Shown here one piece after another: positions 9,097 to 17,641 of a stretch of 64,000 bases of DNA. The position numbers were made by a program, and so were the translations under genes. The DNA comes from Ciceribacter sichuanensis. Lineage in GTDB: Bacteria > Pseudomonadota > Alphaproteobacteria > Rhizobiales > Rhizobiaceae. The stretch is taken from positions 248,001 through 312,000 of the forward strand of contig NZ_JAMXLX010000004.1 in the NCBI RefSeq assembly GCF_024055605.1, written 5' to 3'. Position 1 is the stretch's first letter. Each line of letters begins with the position of its first letter. The notes beneath the pieces were generated by a model. The model was not told the origin of the DNA. It saw only the letters and a list, made by a program, of their open reading frames with translations, and ran no database searches.

Positions 9097-9126
9097 AAAA
9101 GCCTCAGGCTGCCGTCAGGCAGCCTT
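9097..9126 (-). terminator. Terminator whose loop contains the stop codon of the NDUFA9-like gene
   Basis: Perfect 8-bp stem AGGCTGCC / GGCAGCCT with a 4-nt loop; on the minus strand the loop reads TGAC, so the TGA stop at 9117-9115 is in the loop. GAGGC and five T follow. Confidence 0.8.
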
Positions 9127-10095
9127 TCCGGCACCGTTGAACTGGCCGTGGGGACGGTAGCGCACGAGGTAGGTCGGCAGGATCGAGGCGAGCGCCGCGG
9201 GATTGATTCCCATGCCCTCGAGAGTGCGTCCCTCGGCCTTGGCGGCGTCGGAAACCACATTGTCCACCTTCAGGAGCTTGACCTGGTCGCTGGTAAGCGC
9301 CGGCTTGACGAAGGGGATCGCGGACGAGATGGAGCCGATCAGCGAGGCGATGGCGAAGGGCATCGGGACGAACGGGCGCTTGCGGTTGGCGACCTCGAGG
9401 ATCGTCTCGAGACACTGGCGGAAGGTCAGCACCTCCTTGCCGCCGAGTTCGTAGATCTTGCCACGGGCAAGCTTGCCGTCCACCGACCGGGCGATTGCCT
9501 CGGCGACGTCCTCGACATGAACAGGCTGGAACCGGGTCTTGCCGCCGCCGATGAGAGGCAGGAAGGGCAGGTTCTGGGCCATGCCGGCGAACTTGTTGAA
9601 GAAGCCGTCTTCCTGACCGAAGATGATCGACGGACGCATGATGACGGCATCGGGCAGGATCGAGAAGATAGCGGCTTCGGCCTTGCCCTTGGTGGAGGCG
9701 TAAAGCGACGGGGAATTGGCATCGGCGCCGATGGCCGAGATATGGGTGAACTTCGCGCCGACCGAACGGGCGGCCTCGGCCACGGCGCGGGCGCCGAACT
9801 CCTGGATAGAGCCGAAGTTGTTGCGGCCGCTTTCAAAGAGGATGCCGACGCAGTTCACGACATGGTCTGCGCCCTGCACGGCGGCGTCGATGGAGGCGCG
9901 GTAACGCAGGTTCGCCTGGGTGAACGAGATCTGCCCGACATTGCCGAGCGGCTGCAGATGAAAGGCGAGGTCCGGCCGGCGCACGGCGACCCGGATGCGG
10001 TAGCCGCGGCGAGCCAGCGCCCTGACGACATGCCTCCCGACGAAGCCCGATCCCCCAAACACGGTGACGAGCGGCGGCAGGTTGGACAGGGTCAT
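9115..10095 (-). CDS. Complex I NDUFA9-like NAD(P)-binding protein
   Basis: 326 aa from the ATG at 10095, chosen because GGAG lies 8 nt upstream; an ATG four codons earlier is possible. An atypical SDR: FGGSGFVGRHVVRAL carries the glycine motif, then HISAIGADANSPSLYASTKGKAE has the Y-xxx-K arrangement. Alphaproteobacterial members are related to the mitochondrial complex I accessory subunit NDUFA9 and are often annotated as such; whether they bind complex I in bacteria is unproven. Last gene of a minus-strand run pmtA-phosphatase-pyrF-DUF1330. Confidence 0.8.
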   Translation of the reverse strand: MTLSNLPPLVTVFGGSGFVGRHVVRALARRGYRIRVAVRRPDLAFHLQPLGNVGQISFTQANLRYRASIDAAVQGADHVVNCVGILFESGRNNFGSIQEFGARAVAEAARSVGAKFTHISAIGADANSPSLYASTKGKAEAAIFSILPDAVIMRPSIIFGQEDGFFNKFAGMAQNLPFLPLIGGGKTRFQPVHVEDVAEAIARSVDGKLARGKIYELGGKEVLTFRQCLETILEVANRKRPFVPMPFAIASLIGSISSAIPFVKPALTSDQVKLLKVDNVVSDAAKAEGRTLEGMGINPAALASILPTYLVRYRPHGQFNGAGKAA

Positions 10096-10208
10096 GATGG
10101 GCTCCATGAAAAGGCTGGTGCGGAATGCGCTATGGTCTTTTCGTCTCTTAGCCGAATCCCTTTGTCAGCGAAAGAGCCATCCTCCGCCATTGCATGCTTC
10201 CGATCGTC

Positions 10209-10496
10209 TCATGCGCCTTCGACGACGACCATCTCCGCATCGGCCACTTCCTGACGGATTTTGGCGGCGATCTGATATTCGGGCGAGTTGTAGCAGTCGA
10301 CGGCTGCCTGATGGGACGGAAACTCAATGACGACGTTGCGGCCGCGTGCCTTTCCCTCGAGTTCCGTGAAAGCGCCGCCGCGCGCGAGGAATTTCGCGCC
10401 GTACTTTTCGAAGGCGGGTTTTGCGGCTGCCACATAGTCCTTGTAGCGCTCGGGATCCCGAACATCGACACGGGCGATCCAGTAACCTTTGGGCAT
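10209..10496 (-). CDS. DUF1330 family protein
   Basis: 95 aa, single ferredoxin-like alpha/beta-barrel domain typical of DUF1330: PKGYWIARVDVRDPERYKDY at the start and VVIEFPSHQAAVDCYNSPEY in the middle. Function unknown; dimeric members of this superfamily include small monooxygenases and stress proteins. It follows pyrF by 78 bp on the same strand and probably shares its transcript. Confidence 0.85.
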   Translation of the reverse strand: MPKGYWIARVDVRDPERYKDYVAAAKPAFEKYGAKFLARGGAFTELEGKARGRNVVIEFPSHQAAVDCYNSPEYQIAAKIRQEVADAEMVVVEGA

Positions 10497-10574
10497 GTTC
10501 TCTCTCCCTGCTTGCGCTTTCAGCGCGGATGACTTCGTGGACCTTCCCGGCTTTTGATTCCGCCAACTGCGCCC

Positions 10575-11270
10575 TCAGGCAAGCGCTGCGTCCATTTCGG
10601 CAAGGATTGCGCGGGCGGCTTCCTTCGGTTCGGGCGCCTTCACGATCGGCCGGGCGACGACGAGGTGGCTGGAGCCCGCCTTCAGCGCATCGGCGGGCGT
10701 CATCACCCGCTTCTGGTCGCCCTTGTCCGCGCCGGCCGGCCGGATGCCCGGGGTTACCAGCGCCATGTCCGGGCCGATGATCTTGCGCACGGCGGAGGCT
10801 TCTTCCGCCGAACAGACGATGCCGCCCATGCCGGCGATGTACGCCTGTTCGGCCCGCTTCAATACCAGCGTATGGGGATCGTATTCGTAGCCGGCGTCGA
10901 TCAGGTCCTGCTCGTCCATGGAGGTGAGCACGGTTACGCCGAGCAGGCAAAGGCCGGAGCCCCTGGCCGCCTCGACCGCCGCCCGCATCGCTTTCGGATA
11001 GGCGTGCAGCGTCAGCATGGACATGCCCATCTTCGCGATGTTCTCGACGCCCGAGGCAACGGTGTTGTCGATGTCGAGCAGCTTCATGTCGAGGAAGATC
11101 TTCTTGCCGCTGGCGGCAAGATCGCGGGCGAATTCGAGACCGCCGGCGAAGGCGAGCTGATACCCGATCTTGTAGAAGAGAATGTCGTCCGCCAGCTTGT
11201 CGACGATGGTTTCGGCTTCGCGCAGTGTCGGCACGTCCAGTCCGACGATCAGGCGTTCACGTGCGGTCAA
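10575..11270 (-). CDS. pyrF: Orotidine 5'-phosphate decarboxylase
   Basis: 231 aa. Converts OMP to UMP, the last step of pyrimidine synthesis. I place the start at TTG 11270: GGAGGAG lies 7 nt upstream, and the protein then begins [15 protein letters not shown] as expected. The class I TIM barrel is clear, with the catalytic Lys/Asp array in [14 protein letters not shown] and phosphate-binding region VTPGIRP followed by [12 protein letters not shown]. The start overlaps the last 14 bp of the upstream phosphatase-like gene, so translation is likely coupled. Confidence 0.93.
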   Translation of the reverse strand: MTARERLIVGLDVPTLREAETIVDKLADDILFYKIGYQLAFAGGLEFARDLAASGKKIFLDMKLLDIDNTVASGVENIAKMGMSMLTLHAYPKAMRAAVEAARGSGLCLLGVTVLTSMDEQDLIDAGYEYDPHTLVLKRAEQAYIAGMGGIVCSAEEASAVRKIIGPDMALVTPGIRPAGADKGDQKRVMTPADALKAGSSHLVVARPIVKAPEPKEAARAILAEMDAALA

Positions 11271-11859
11271 CGGTCCACTCCTCCTGCCAGGTTTCCATGG
11301 GCGTCCAGTCGCATGTGATGCGCCGATCCGCAAGGGAGAAGGCGAAAAGATTGCCTCCGCCGCCCGGCTGGTCTTTGCTGCGCGCGATGGGAAGGCCGGC
11401 AAGATGGCATTTCAACAGCGTTCCGACGCCGCCATGGCCGACAAAAGCAATCGGAGCGGAAGGATCATGACCGGCCAGCGCAGTCTCCACGGCATCGACG
11501 ATCCGCCGTTGCGCATCCGCTGCCTTTTCCCAGCCGTGGAAGCTTTCGGTCGGATGGGCGAAAAACCAGTCGGCCGCCTTCTCGAACTCCGGCGGCGGCA
11601 GGAAACCGGTGGCCGACCGATCATTTTCATGCATGATCTCGACACTTTCATAACCGATGCCTGAGGCTTTCGAGAGGATCGCTGCCGTCTCCATCGCCTT
11701 GACCTCGGCGCTGGAGACGATGCGTTTCAATCGGCCGGCCCAGGGAAGGGTGGCGGCAGCACGAGCTCTTTCCGCGCCGATGTCCGACAATCCCCACTGG
11801 GGAACAGGCACGCCAGGATCGATCTTCACCTGCGGGTGCGTGATATAAAGTGCGAACAT
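11257..11859 (-). CDS. Histidine-phosphatase-like protein with altered catalytic motif
   Basis: 200 aa, phosphoglycerate-mutase/SixA superfamily by overall pattern: first strand [11 protein letters not shown], then [30 protein letters not shown] and the second catalytic histidine in [18 protein letters not shown]. The canonical RHG triad, however, reads THP: the phospho-accepting His 8 stays but the Arg and Gly are replaced by Thr and Pro. The enzyme may have weak or altered phosphatase activity. It lies between pmtA (6 bp gap) and pyrF (14 bp overlap), so it is co-expressed with them. Confidence 0.75.
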   Translation of the reverse strand: MFALYITHPQVKIDPGVPVPQWGLSDIGAERARAAATLPWAGRLKRIVSSAEVKAMETAAILSKASGIGYESVEIMHENDRSATGFLPPPEFEKAADWFFAHPTESFHGWEKAADAQRRIVDAVETALAGHDPSAPIAFVGHGGVGTLLKCHLAGLPIARSKDQPGGGGNLFAFSLADRRITCDWTPMETWQEEWTVDRT

Positions 11860-11865
11860 GGTCGA

Positions 11866-12462
11866 TTATGCCCGGCTATAGACCCAGAGCTGCGCCGGCG
11901 GAATGTTCCGGACGATAAAGTCGTAGTGCTGGATATGGTAGCTATGCGGACGGGCGATGATCGGTGAAACCGCACCGTAGGAAATCTGCATGACAGGCCT
12001 GCCCGCCGGAACGCGGTCGAGCAGGTCTTCGAGCATGCTGATGCGCGCGTCCATGGGAAAGTTGAGGAGCGGAACCGCCGAGATGACGGAATCGAACTTC
12101 TGGTCCGACAGGGCGCCGAGCGTCTTACCGAGGTTGAAGGCGTCGCCATGAACGAAGCGGACCTTGGGGTAGGTGCGCGTCAGGTGGCGGTAGAAGTCTT
12201 CGGAATATTCAACGGAAACGATGTCCTCGGGCTTCACGCCGCGGGCAAGGATCGCCTTGGTGATAACGCCCGTACCCGGCCCGAGTTCCAGCACCGGCAG
12301 TCCGGTATGGGGGGTATCGACGACACTGGCCATGCGCCGTGCCGTGATCGACGAAGTGGGTGCGATGGCGCCGACCGTTTTCGGCCCCTGCATCATACCT
12401 TTGAAGAACCGGATTTCGTCGTCGAACTTCTTCTCGAACCGCTCTTTCAAGCGCAATGCCAT
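11866..12462 (-). CDS. pmtA: Phospholipid N-methyltransferase, PmtA-like
   Basis: 198 aa from the ATG at 12462, which has GGAGG 7 nt upstream. PmtA-type enzymes methylate phosphatidylethanolamine three times with SAM to give phosphatidylcholine, at the inner face of the membrane. Pattern matches the rhizobial type: basic amphipathic start (MALRLKERFEKKFDDEIRFF), then KTVGAIAPTSSITARRM, SAM motif VLELGPGTGVITKAIL, acidic SVEYSEDF, and the motif IV region SVISAVPLLNFP. The N-terminal basic helix fits membrane association. First gene of the run toward pyrF. The substrate is inferred from family resemblance. Confidence 0.78.
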   Translation of the reverse strand: MALRLKERFEKKFDDEIRFFKGMMQGPKTVGAIAPTSSITARRMASVVDTPHTGLPVLELGPGTGVITKAILARGVKPEDIVSVEYSEDFYRHLTRTYPKVRFVHGDAFNLGKTLGALSDQKFDSVISAVPLLNFPMDARISMLEDLLDRVPAGRPVMQISYGAVSPIIARPHSYHIQHYDFIVRNIPPAQLWVYSRA

Positions 12463-12582
12463 TGCCACGCCTCCATGCCAGCCTAAATGCGGCTCATCCG
12501 CATGTGCGAATGTTGGAGCAATATGTCGCAAAAACAAGGCGCATTGGCGCGGATAGGAAAAAATCCAAAGGAATAGTTACCG

Positions 12583-13701
12583 TCATACACGCATAGGCAT
12601 CAGCACGTAGAGCGCATCATCACCTGCGGTGTCGCGAATGAGCGTGGGCGAGCCGGCATCGGCGAGCAGGAAGATCGCATCGTCGCCGGAAAGTTGGGCG
12701 GTAATGTCGAGCAGATACTTGGCGTTGAAGCCGATTTCCATTCCGTCGCTCTCGTATCCGACGGCCACCTCTTCGGTTGCGCTGCCGGAATCGGGGTTGT
12801 TGACCGTCAACAGCAACTGGCCATCGGAAAGGGCGAGCTTCACGGCGCGGCCGCGCTCCGAGGAAATCGTCGAGACGCGGTCGACGGCCTGCGCGAAGGT
12901 CTGGCAATCGACGCGCATTTCCTTGTCGTTCGCCGTCGGGATGACGCGCTGATAGTCCGGGAAGGTGCCGTCGATCAGCTTCGAGGTCATGACGATCGAG
13001 CCGATCGTCAGGCGGATCTTGGCGTCGGACACTTCGAGCGTGACGATCATTTCCGGGTTGTCGACCAGCTTCTGCAGCTCGCCGACGGTCTTGCGCGGAA
13101 TGATGATGCCCGGCATGCCTTCGGAGCCCGAGGGAGCCTCGACGTCGGCGCGGGCCAGCCGGTGGCCGTCGGTTGCGACGGCGCGCAGCTTCAGCGCGCC
13201 GCCGGCCTCGATGGTGTGCAGGAAGATGCCGTTCAGATAGTAGCGCGTCTCTTCCGTAGAGATGGCGAACTGTGTCCGGTCGATCAGCATCTTCAGGTCG
13301 GTAGCCTTGAGCTTGAAGGCATGGGTGAAGTTGCCTGCTGTCAGGTCGGGGAAGTCGGCTTCCGAAAGGCACTGGAGCGAGAACTTGGAACGACCGGAAG
13401 CAACCGTCATGGACGAGCCGTCAGGATTGGTGGCGAGCAGAACTTCTGCGCCATCCGGCAGCTTGCGGACGATTTCATAGAGCAGATGCGCCGGAACCGT
13501 GGTCGCGCCGGCTTGCTCGACCATGGCCGGAGTGGCTTCGGTGATTTCCAGATCGAGGTCGGTCGCCTTCATGGCAAGGCTTGCGCCTTCGGCCCGCAGC
13601 AGCACGTTCGACAGGATCGGGATCGTGTTGCGACGTTCGACCACGCGATGAACATGGTTCAGCGATTTGAGAAGGTTGGACCGTTCAAGAGTAATACGCA
13701 T
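12583..13701 (-). CDS. dnaN: DNA polymerase III beta subunit (sliding clamp)
   Basis: 372 aa from the ATG at 13701 (MRITLERSNLLKSLNHVHRVVERRNTIPILSNVLL). Forms the ring-shaped dimer that tethers polymerase III to DNA. Three clamp domains follow in order, ending in YVLMPMRV, the conserved C-terminal end that shapes the protein-binding cleft. The reading frame stays open far upstream through the antisense of rsmI, but nothing there resembles protein. Unlike in many bacteria, dnaN is not next to dnaA: they are 30 kb apart here, as is usual in Rhizobiales. Divergent from rsmI. Confidence 0.96.
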   Translation of the reverse strand: MRITLERSNLLKSLNHVHRVVERRNTIPILSNVLLRAEGASLAMKATDLDLEITEATPAMVEQAGATTVPAHLLYEIVRKLPDGAEVLLATNPDGSSMTVASGRSKFSLQCLSEADFPDLTAGNFTHAFKLKATDLKMLIDRTQFAISTEETRYYLNGIFLHTIEAGGALKLRAVATDGHRLARADVEAPSGSEGMPGIIIPRKTVGELQKLVDNPEMIVTLEVSDAKIRLTIGSIVMTSKLIDGTFPDYQRVIPTANDKEMRVDCQTFAQAVDRVSTISSERGRAVKLALSDGQLLLTVNNPDSGSATEEVAVGYESDGMEIGFNAKYLLDITAQLSGDDAIFLLADAGSPTLIRDTAGDDALYVLMPMRV

Positions 13702-13862
13702 GACGCTACCGCTTTCGACCTGTCGCGGCCTTGGGCGGACCGCAATGCTCTTCCCGGCAGCAGGTTGCGGCCGGATGATGTGGACGGGCAAAATGGCAGC
13801 AATTGCGCATGGATTGCAAGAGGGACGGTGTCCACCTTGCGTCGATTCGATACGATCAACGT

Positions 13863-13871
13863 TAATCCACA
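13863..13871 (+). promoter_or_regulatory. Near-consensus DnaA box between dnaN and rsmI
   Basis: TAATCCACA matches 8 of 9 positions of the consensus TTATCCACA, 160 bp upstream of dnaN. A single box with one mismatch could be chance. Confidence 0.3.
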
Positions 13872-13938
13872 GAGCAAAGGATTGCCTTGCCCCCTGGCAG
13901 AGGCAGAGCGATAAAGGGTGATCGATATGAAGGCGTGA

Positions 13939-14862
13939 ATGGAAAGCAAAGTGACGGGCGACAGGAACGACGAAAACGGCAGCGAACGGACCTATCGGGT
14001 TAACGATACGCGTGTCGCGGCCCGGCCACTTCAGCCGGCGCTTTATCTGGTCGCGACCCCGATCGGCAATCTCGGCGATATCACGCTGAGGGCGCTGGAA
14101 ACACTGGCCGGTGCCGACGTTCTCGCCTGCGAGGATACCCGCGTCACCCGCGTGCTTCTCGACCGCTATGGCATCCAGAACCGTCCATTCGCCTATCACG
14201 AACACAATGCCACAGAGGCCGGACCTCGGCTGATTGCGGCGCTCGAGGCGGGTAAGTCTGTCGCGCTGGTTTCGGATGCGGGCACGCCGCTTGTCTCCGA
14301 TCCTGGTTACCGCCTTGGGCAACTGGCGATCGAGGCCGGCCACCGCGTGGTGCCGATCCCCGGCGCTTCCGCCCCGCTCGCGGCGCTGGTCGGTTCCGGT
14401 CTGCCGAACGACGCCTTCCTGTTCGCGGGTTTCCTGCCGACCAAGGACAAGGCGCGGCGCGACCGTCTGGCGGAGTTGGCCGATGTGCCGGCGACGCTGA
14501 TCTTCTTCGAAAGCCCCCATCGCATCGGCGATACGCTTGTCGCCGCGTCCGACGTGTTCGGTTCGGAGCGCCCGGCCTCCGTCTGCCGGGAGCTGACCAA
14601 GACCTTCGAGGAATTCCGGCGCGGGACACTCGGCGATCTCGCCGCCTCCTATGCCGACCAGACGGTAAAGGGTGAGGTGGTTCTGGTCATTGGCCCGCCG
14701 CTGGAGAAGGCCGCACCCGATGCGAGCGAGGTGGACGGCCTCCTTCTCGAACTCGCGAGCAGTCTTCCGACCGCCAGGGCTGCGACGGAAGCATCGAAGA
14801 TCACCGGCCTTCCCCGCAAGGAACTCTATCAGCGCCTGCTCGATCTCAAGGGCGCGGCATGA
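13939..14862 (+). CDS. rsmI: 16S rRNA (cytidine1402-2'-O)-methyltransferase RsmI
   Basis: 307 aa tetrapyrrole-methylase-fold enzyme that methylates the 2'-OH of C1402 in 16S rRNA. Signature segments: LYLVATPIGNLGDITLRAL, CEDTRVTRVLLDRYGI, VALVSDAGTPLVSDPGYRL, VVPIPGASAPLAAL and IFFESPHRI, then a C-terminal domain ending in KELYQRLLDLKGAA. The N-terminus is about 30 residues longer than E. coli RsmI, so a later start is possible. Overlaps yraN by 4 bp (ATGA), a pairing widespread in proteobacteria. Confidence 0.93.
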   Translation: MESKVTGDRNDENGSERTYRVNDTRVAARPLQPALYLVATPIGNLGDITLRALETLAGADVLACEDTRVTRVLLDRYGIQNRPFAYHEHNATEAGPRLIAALEAGKSVALVSDAGTPLVSDPGYRLGQLAIEAGHRVVPIPGASAPLAALVGSGLPNDAFLFAGFLPTKDKARRDRLAELADVPATLIFFESPHRIGDTLVAASDVFGSERPASVCRELTKTFEEFRRGTLGDLAASYADQTVKGEVVLVIGPPLEKAAPDASEVDGLLLELASSLPTARAATEASKITGLPRKELYQRLLDLKGAA

Positions 14863-15257
14863 GCGAGATACGATCGGGGAAGCGGCGCAACATACGCCCC
14901 GGTCCGGATCGTGGACGGGTGAAGGCCGAACGGCGCGGCCGGTTATCCGAATATGTCGCGGCCCTCTATCTCCTGCTGAAGGGATACCGCATCGTCGCCA
15001 TGCGTTACCGCAGCCGGGGCGGAGAGGTCGATATCATCGCGCGCAGGGGAGGGCTGATTGCCCTGGTGGAAGTGAAGGCCCGGCGGTCCGCCGCCCAGTC
15101 AGTCGATGCGGTCGGCTTTTCCTCGCAGCAGCGCATCCGGTCCGCGGGCGATCACTGGCTATCACGCCAGCGGGATGCGGCTGCCCTTTCGGTGCGATGC
15201 GACATCGTCGCCATCGTTCCCGGTCGCTGGCCGAAGCATTTCATGGACGCTTTCTGA
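14859..15257 (+). CDS. yraN: YraN family protein (UPF0102), endonuclease-like
   Basis: 132 aa. Restriction-endonuclease-like fold: RRGRLSEYVAALYLLLKGYRIVAMRYRSRGGEVDIIARRGGLIALVEVKAR contains the GExD-xx-(D/E)xK nuclease core (GEVDII ... VEVKAR). Role unknown; often paired with rsmI, as here with a 4-bp overlap. Nuclease activity is inferred from fold only. Confidence 0.9.
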   Translation: MSEIRSGKRRNIRPGPDRGRVKAERRGRLSEYVAALYLLLKGYRIVAMRYRSRGGEVDIIARRGGLIALVEVKARRSAAQSVDAVGFSSQQRIRSAGDHWLSRQRDAAALSVRCDIVAIVPGRWPKHFMDAF

Positions 15258-15290
15258 CCACCTGACCTATCCGCGACATGGGAATGGGGA

Positions 15291-15319
15291 TTGTCATTTC
15301 TCTGTCATGTAACTTTCAA
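15291..15319 (+). promoter_or_regulatory. Pho box (PhoB site) upstream of ugpB
   Basis: Direct repeats at 11-bp period: TTGTCAT (15291-15297), CTGTCAT (15302-15308) and the weaker CTTTCAA (15313-15319), each separated by 4 bp, matching the PhoB consensus CTGTCAT-N4-CTGTCAT. It lies 64 bp before ugpB. ugp operons are PhoB-activated in enteric bacteria and in rhizobia, so the match in this place is convincing. Confidence 0.85.
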
Positions 15320-15382
15320 GGGCGCGTCACAGAAGCCGAATAATGCAGTCCTCACCCCAACACTGGCGGAGAGGATTTATCC

Positions 15383-16681
15383 ATGTTCAAGAAGCTTTCA
15401 CTGGCAGCTCTGGCCCTGTCCATGACCGCAAGCACCTCGCTTGCTGCGACCAACATCACCTGGTGGCATGGCATGGGCGGCCGTAACGGCGAAGTCATCA
15501 ACGAAGTTGCCCAGAAGTTCAACGAAGCCCAGAGCGAATGCGCGCTGACGCCGGTTTCCAAGGGCTCCTATGAAGAAGCCCTGTCGGCCGGCATCGCGGC
15601 CTTCCGTTCCGGCGAACAGCCGAACATCCTGCAGGTCTTCGACGCAGGCGCCGCCACCATCATCAACGCCAAGGGCGCCGTCATTCCGGCTGAAGACCTG
15701 ATCAAGCAGGCCGGCTACGACTTCAGCCGCGAAGACTTCATCGAAGGCGTCCGCTACTTCTACGCCGACTCCACCGGCAAGTTCGTTGGCATGCCGTTCA
15801 ACTCCTCGGCTCCGATCATGTACATGAACACCGACGCCCTGAAGAAGGCCGGTGTCGAAGCGCCGAAGACCTGGGAAGAGTTCGAAGCCATCGCTCCGAA
15901 GCTCAAGGAAGCCGGTTACATCCCGCTGGTCCAGACCCAGCTCACCTGGGAATTCACAGAGAACTTCTTCTCGCGCCATAACCTGCAGTTCGCTTCGAAC
16001 AACAATGGTTACGACAGTGTCGTTGACACCAAGATCAACGTCACCGACCCGAACCACGTCATGATGTATGAAAAGCTGAAGGCCTGGTACGATCAGGGCC
16101 TGTTCGGCTACTACGGCGCCGGCTGGAACGACAACCAGAAGCCCTTCGAAGAAGGCAAGGTTGCCCTCTGGATCGGCTCCTCGGGCTCGTTCGGCGGCCT
16201 GCAGAAGACCGCGACCATGCCCTTCTCGGCAACCTTCCTGCCCTACTGGAAGTCGATCATTCCGGAAGGCGTGCACACCTTCATCGGCGGCGCTTCGCTG
16301 TTTGCAATGGCCGGCAAGCCGGAAGCCGAAAACAAGTGCGTTGCTTCCTTCTTCCACTTCCTGACCTCGGCCGAGATCCAGAAGTTCTACCACCAGTCGA
16401 CCGGCTACGTCGCCATCACCAAGGCAGCTTACGAGCTGGCCAAGAAGGAAGGCTACTACAACGAGAAGCCGGCCGCCGAAGTCGGTATCCAGCAGCTTTC
16501 ACTGCCGGGCGCCGAGTGGGACAAGGGCTACCGCTTGGGTTTCTACCCGCAGATCCGCTCGGTGATGGAACGCGAATACAACCGCATCTTCTCCGGCGAA
16601 ACCACGCCGAAGGACGCGATGGAAACCATCAAGAAGGAAGCCGACGAGCTGCTCGCCCGCTTCGCCAAGACGGCCGGCTGA
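15383..16681 (+). CDS. ugpB: sn-Glycerol-3-phosphate ABC transporter, substrate-binding protein
   Basis: 432 aa. Start at 15383 with GGAGAGGAT upstream; signal peptide MFKKLSLAALALSMTAS... ends near SLAA, so it works in the periplasm. It captures glycerol-3-phosphate or its diesters for phosphate and carbon supply. The body follows UgpB: ITWWHGMGGRNGEVINEVA, KGSYEEALSAGIAAFRSG, PFNSSAPIMYMN, FIGGASLFAMAGKPE, STGYVAITKAAYELAKKEG and GYRLGFYPQIRSVMEREY. First gene of ugpBAEC, under the Pho box, and followed by a strong hairpin that should raise its mRNA above that of the membrane genes. Confidence 0.92.
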   Translation: MFKKLSLAALALSMTASTSLAATNITWWHGMGGRNGEVINEVAQKFNEAQSECALTPVSKGSYEEALSAGIAAFRSGEQPNILQVFDAGAATIINAKGAVIPAEDLIKQAGYDFSREDFIEGVRYFYADSTGKFVGMPFNSSAPIMYMNTDALKKAGVEAPKTWEEFEAIAPKLKEAGYIPLVQTQLTWEFTENFFSRHNLQFASNNNGYDSVVDTKINVTDPNHVMMYEKLKAWYDQGLFGYYGAGWNDNQKPFEEGKVALWIGSSGSFGGLQKTATMPFSATFLPYWKSIIPEGVHTFIGGASLFAMAGKPEAENKCVASFFHFLTSAEIQKFYHQSTGYVAITKAAYELAKKEGYYNEKPAAEVGIQQLSLPGAEWDKGYRLGFYPQIRSVMEREYNRIFSGETTPKDAMETIKKEADELLARFAKTAG

Positions 16682-16705
16682 TTTCCGGAACCTGATGTGA
16701 TGAAC

Positions 16706-16733
16706 TCCCGGGGGTCTTCGCCCCCGGGGTTTG
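16706..16733 (+). terminator. Intercistronic hairpin between ugpB and ugpA
   Basis: Stem of 8-9 bp (CCCGGGGG / CCCCCGGG) closed by TCTTCG, with TTTG after it. A partial terminator or 3' stabiliser, a common device for making more binding protein than permease. Confidence 0.75.
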
Positions 16734-16749
16734 CTTTGAAAGGCACCCG

Positions 16750-17631
16750 ATGAAGCGCGTCCAGTTTTCCTCGCGATTTCTGCCCTATCTGTTCCTGCTG
16801 CCGCAGTTTGCGATCATTGTGATCTTTTTCTACTGGCCGTCGGCGCAGGCAATCCATTCCTCGTTCTTCATCGAGGACCCCTTCGGCTTCGGTGCAAGCT
16901 TCGTCGGTTTCAGCAATTACACCGACGCGCTGAACTCGTCGGAATATCTGAAGGTCGCCCGTTTCACGATCGCCTACAGCCTGATCGTGACCTTCCTCAC
17001 GCTGTCGCTCGGCATGCTCCTGGCGCTGAAGGCCGATGCCGTCATCCGCGGCCAATCTGCCTACCGCACTCTTCTGATCGTGGTCTACGCCATCGCCCCG
17101 CCGGTGGCCGGCCTGATCGGCATGATGTTCTTCGACCAGCATATCGGCCCCTTCGTGAAATTTGTCTCGCTGTTCGGCTGGCATATGAAGGTCGGGATCA
17201 ACTACTTCGACACCGCCTTCGCCATGGTGGCCGTCGCGGTGTGGAACCAGATCCCCTATAATTTCATTTTTTTCCTCTCGGGCTTGCAGGGCATTCCGAC
17301 CTCCATTCGCGAGGCTGCGGCGATCGACTGCAAATCGGGAACCCGGCGTTTCTGGACGGTGATCCTGCCGCTCCTGACGCCGACGGCCTTCTTCCTGCTG
17401 ATCATCAACATGACCTATTCGCTGTTCGACACTTTTGGCGTCATCGACGTCATCGTGAAGGACAAGGCGGCCAACAATCCGATCACCCTCGTCTACAAGG
17501 TCTATCTCGACGGCTTCCGCGGCAACGACCTTGGTGCGTCCTCGGCCCAGTCGGTGATCCTTATGGTCGTGGTTCTGGTGCTGACGCTGATCCAGTTCCG
17601 CTTCATCGAACGCCGCGTTCACTACGGTTGA
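16750..17631 (+). CDS. ugpA: Glycerol-3-phosphate ABC transporter permease UgpA
   Basis: 293 aa, about six membrane segments. The EAA loop that docks the ATPase is visible as IREAAAIDCKSGTRRFWTVILPLL (roughly residues 188-211). N-terminal segment FLPYLFLLPQFAIIVIFFYWPSAQAI is typical of MalF/UgpA-type permeases. Pairs with UgpE in the cytoplasmic membrane. Ten bp before ugpE. Confidence 0.92.
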   Translation: MKRVQFSSRFLPYLFLLPQFAIIVIFFYWPSAQAIHSSFFIEDPFGFGASFVGFSNYTDALNSSEYLKVARFTIAYSLIVTFLTLSLGMLLALKADAVIRGQSAYRTLLIVVYAIAPPVAGLIGMMFFDQHIGPFVKFVSLFGWHMKVGINYFDTAFAMVAVAVWNQIPYNFIFFLSGLQGIPTSIREAAAIDCKSGTRRFWTVILPLLTPTAFFLLIINMTYSLFDTFGVIDVIVKDKAANNPITLVYKVYLDGFRGNDLGASSAQSVILMVVVLVLTLIQFRFIERRVHYG

Positions 17632-17641
17632 GGAGAGGCGC

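Noticed and set aside
13702-14520. In-frame upstream extension of dnaN
   Set aside because: Runs antisense through rsmI; the clamp N-terminus starts exactly at 13701.
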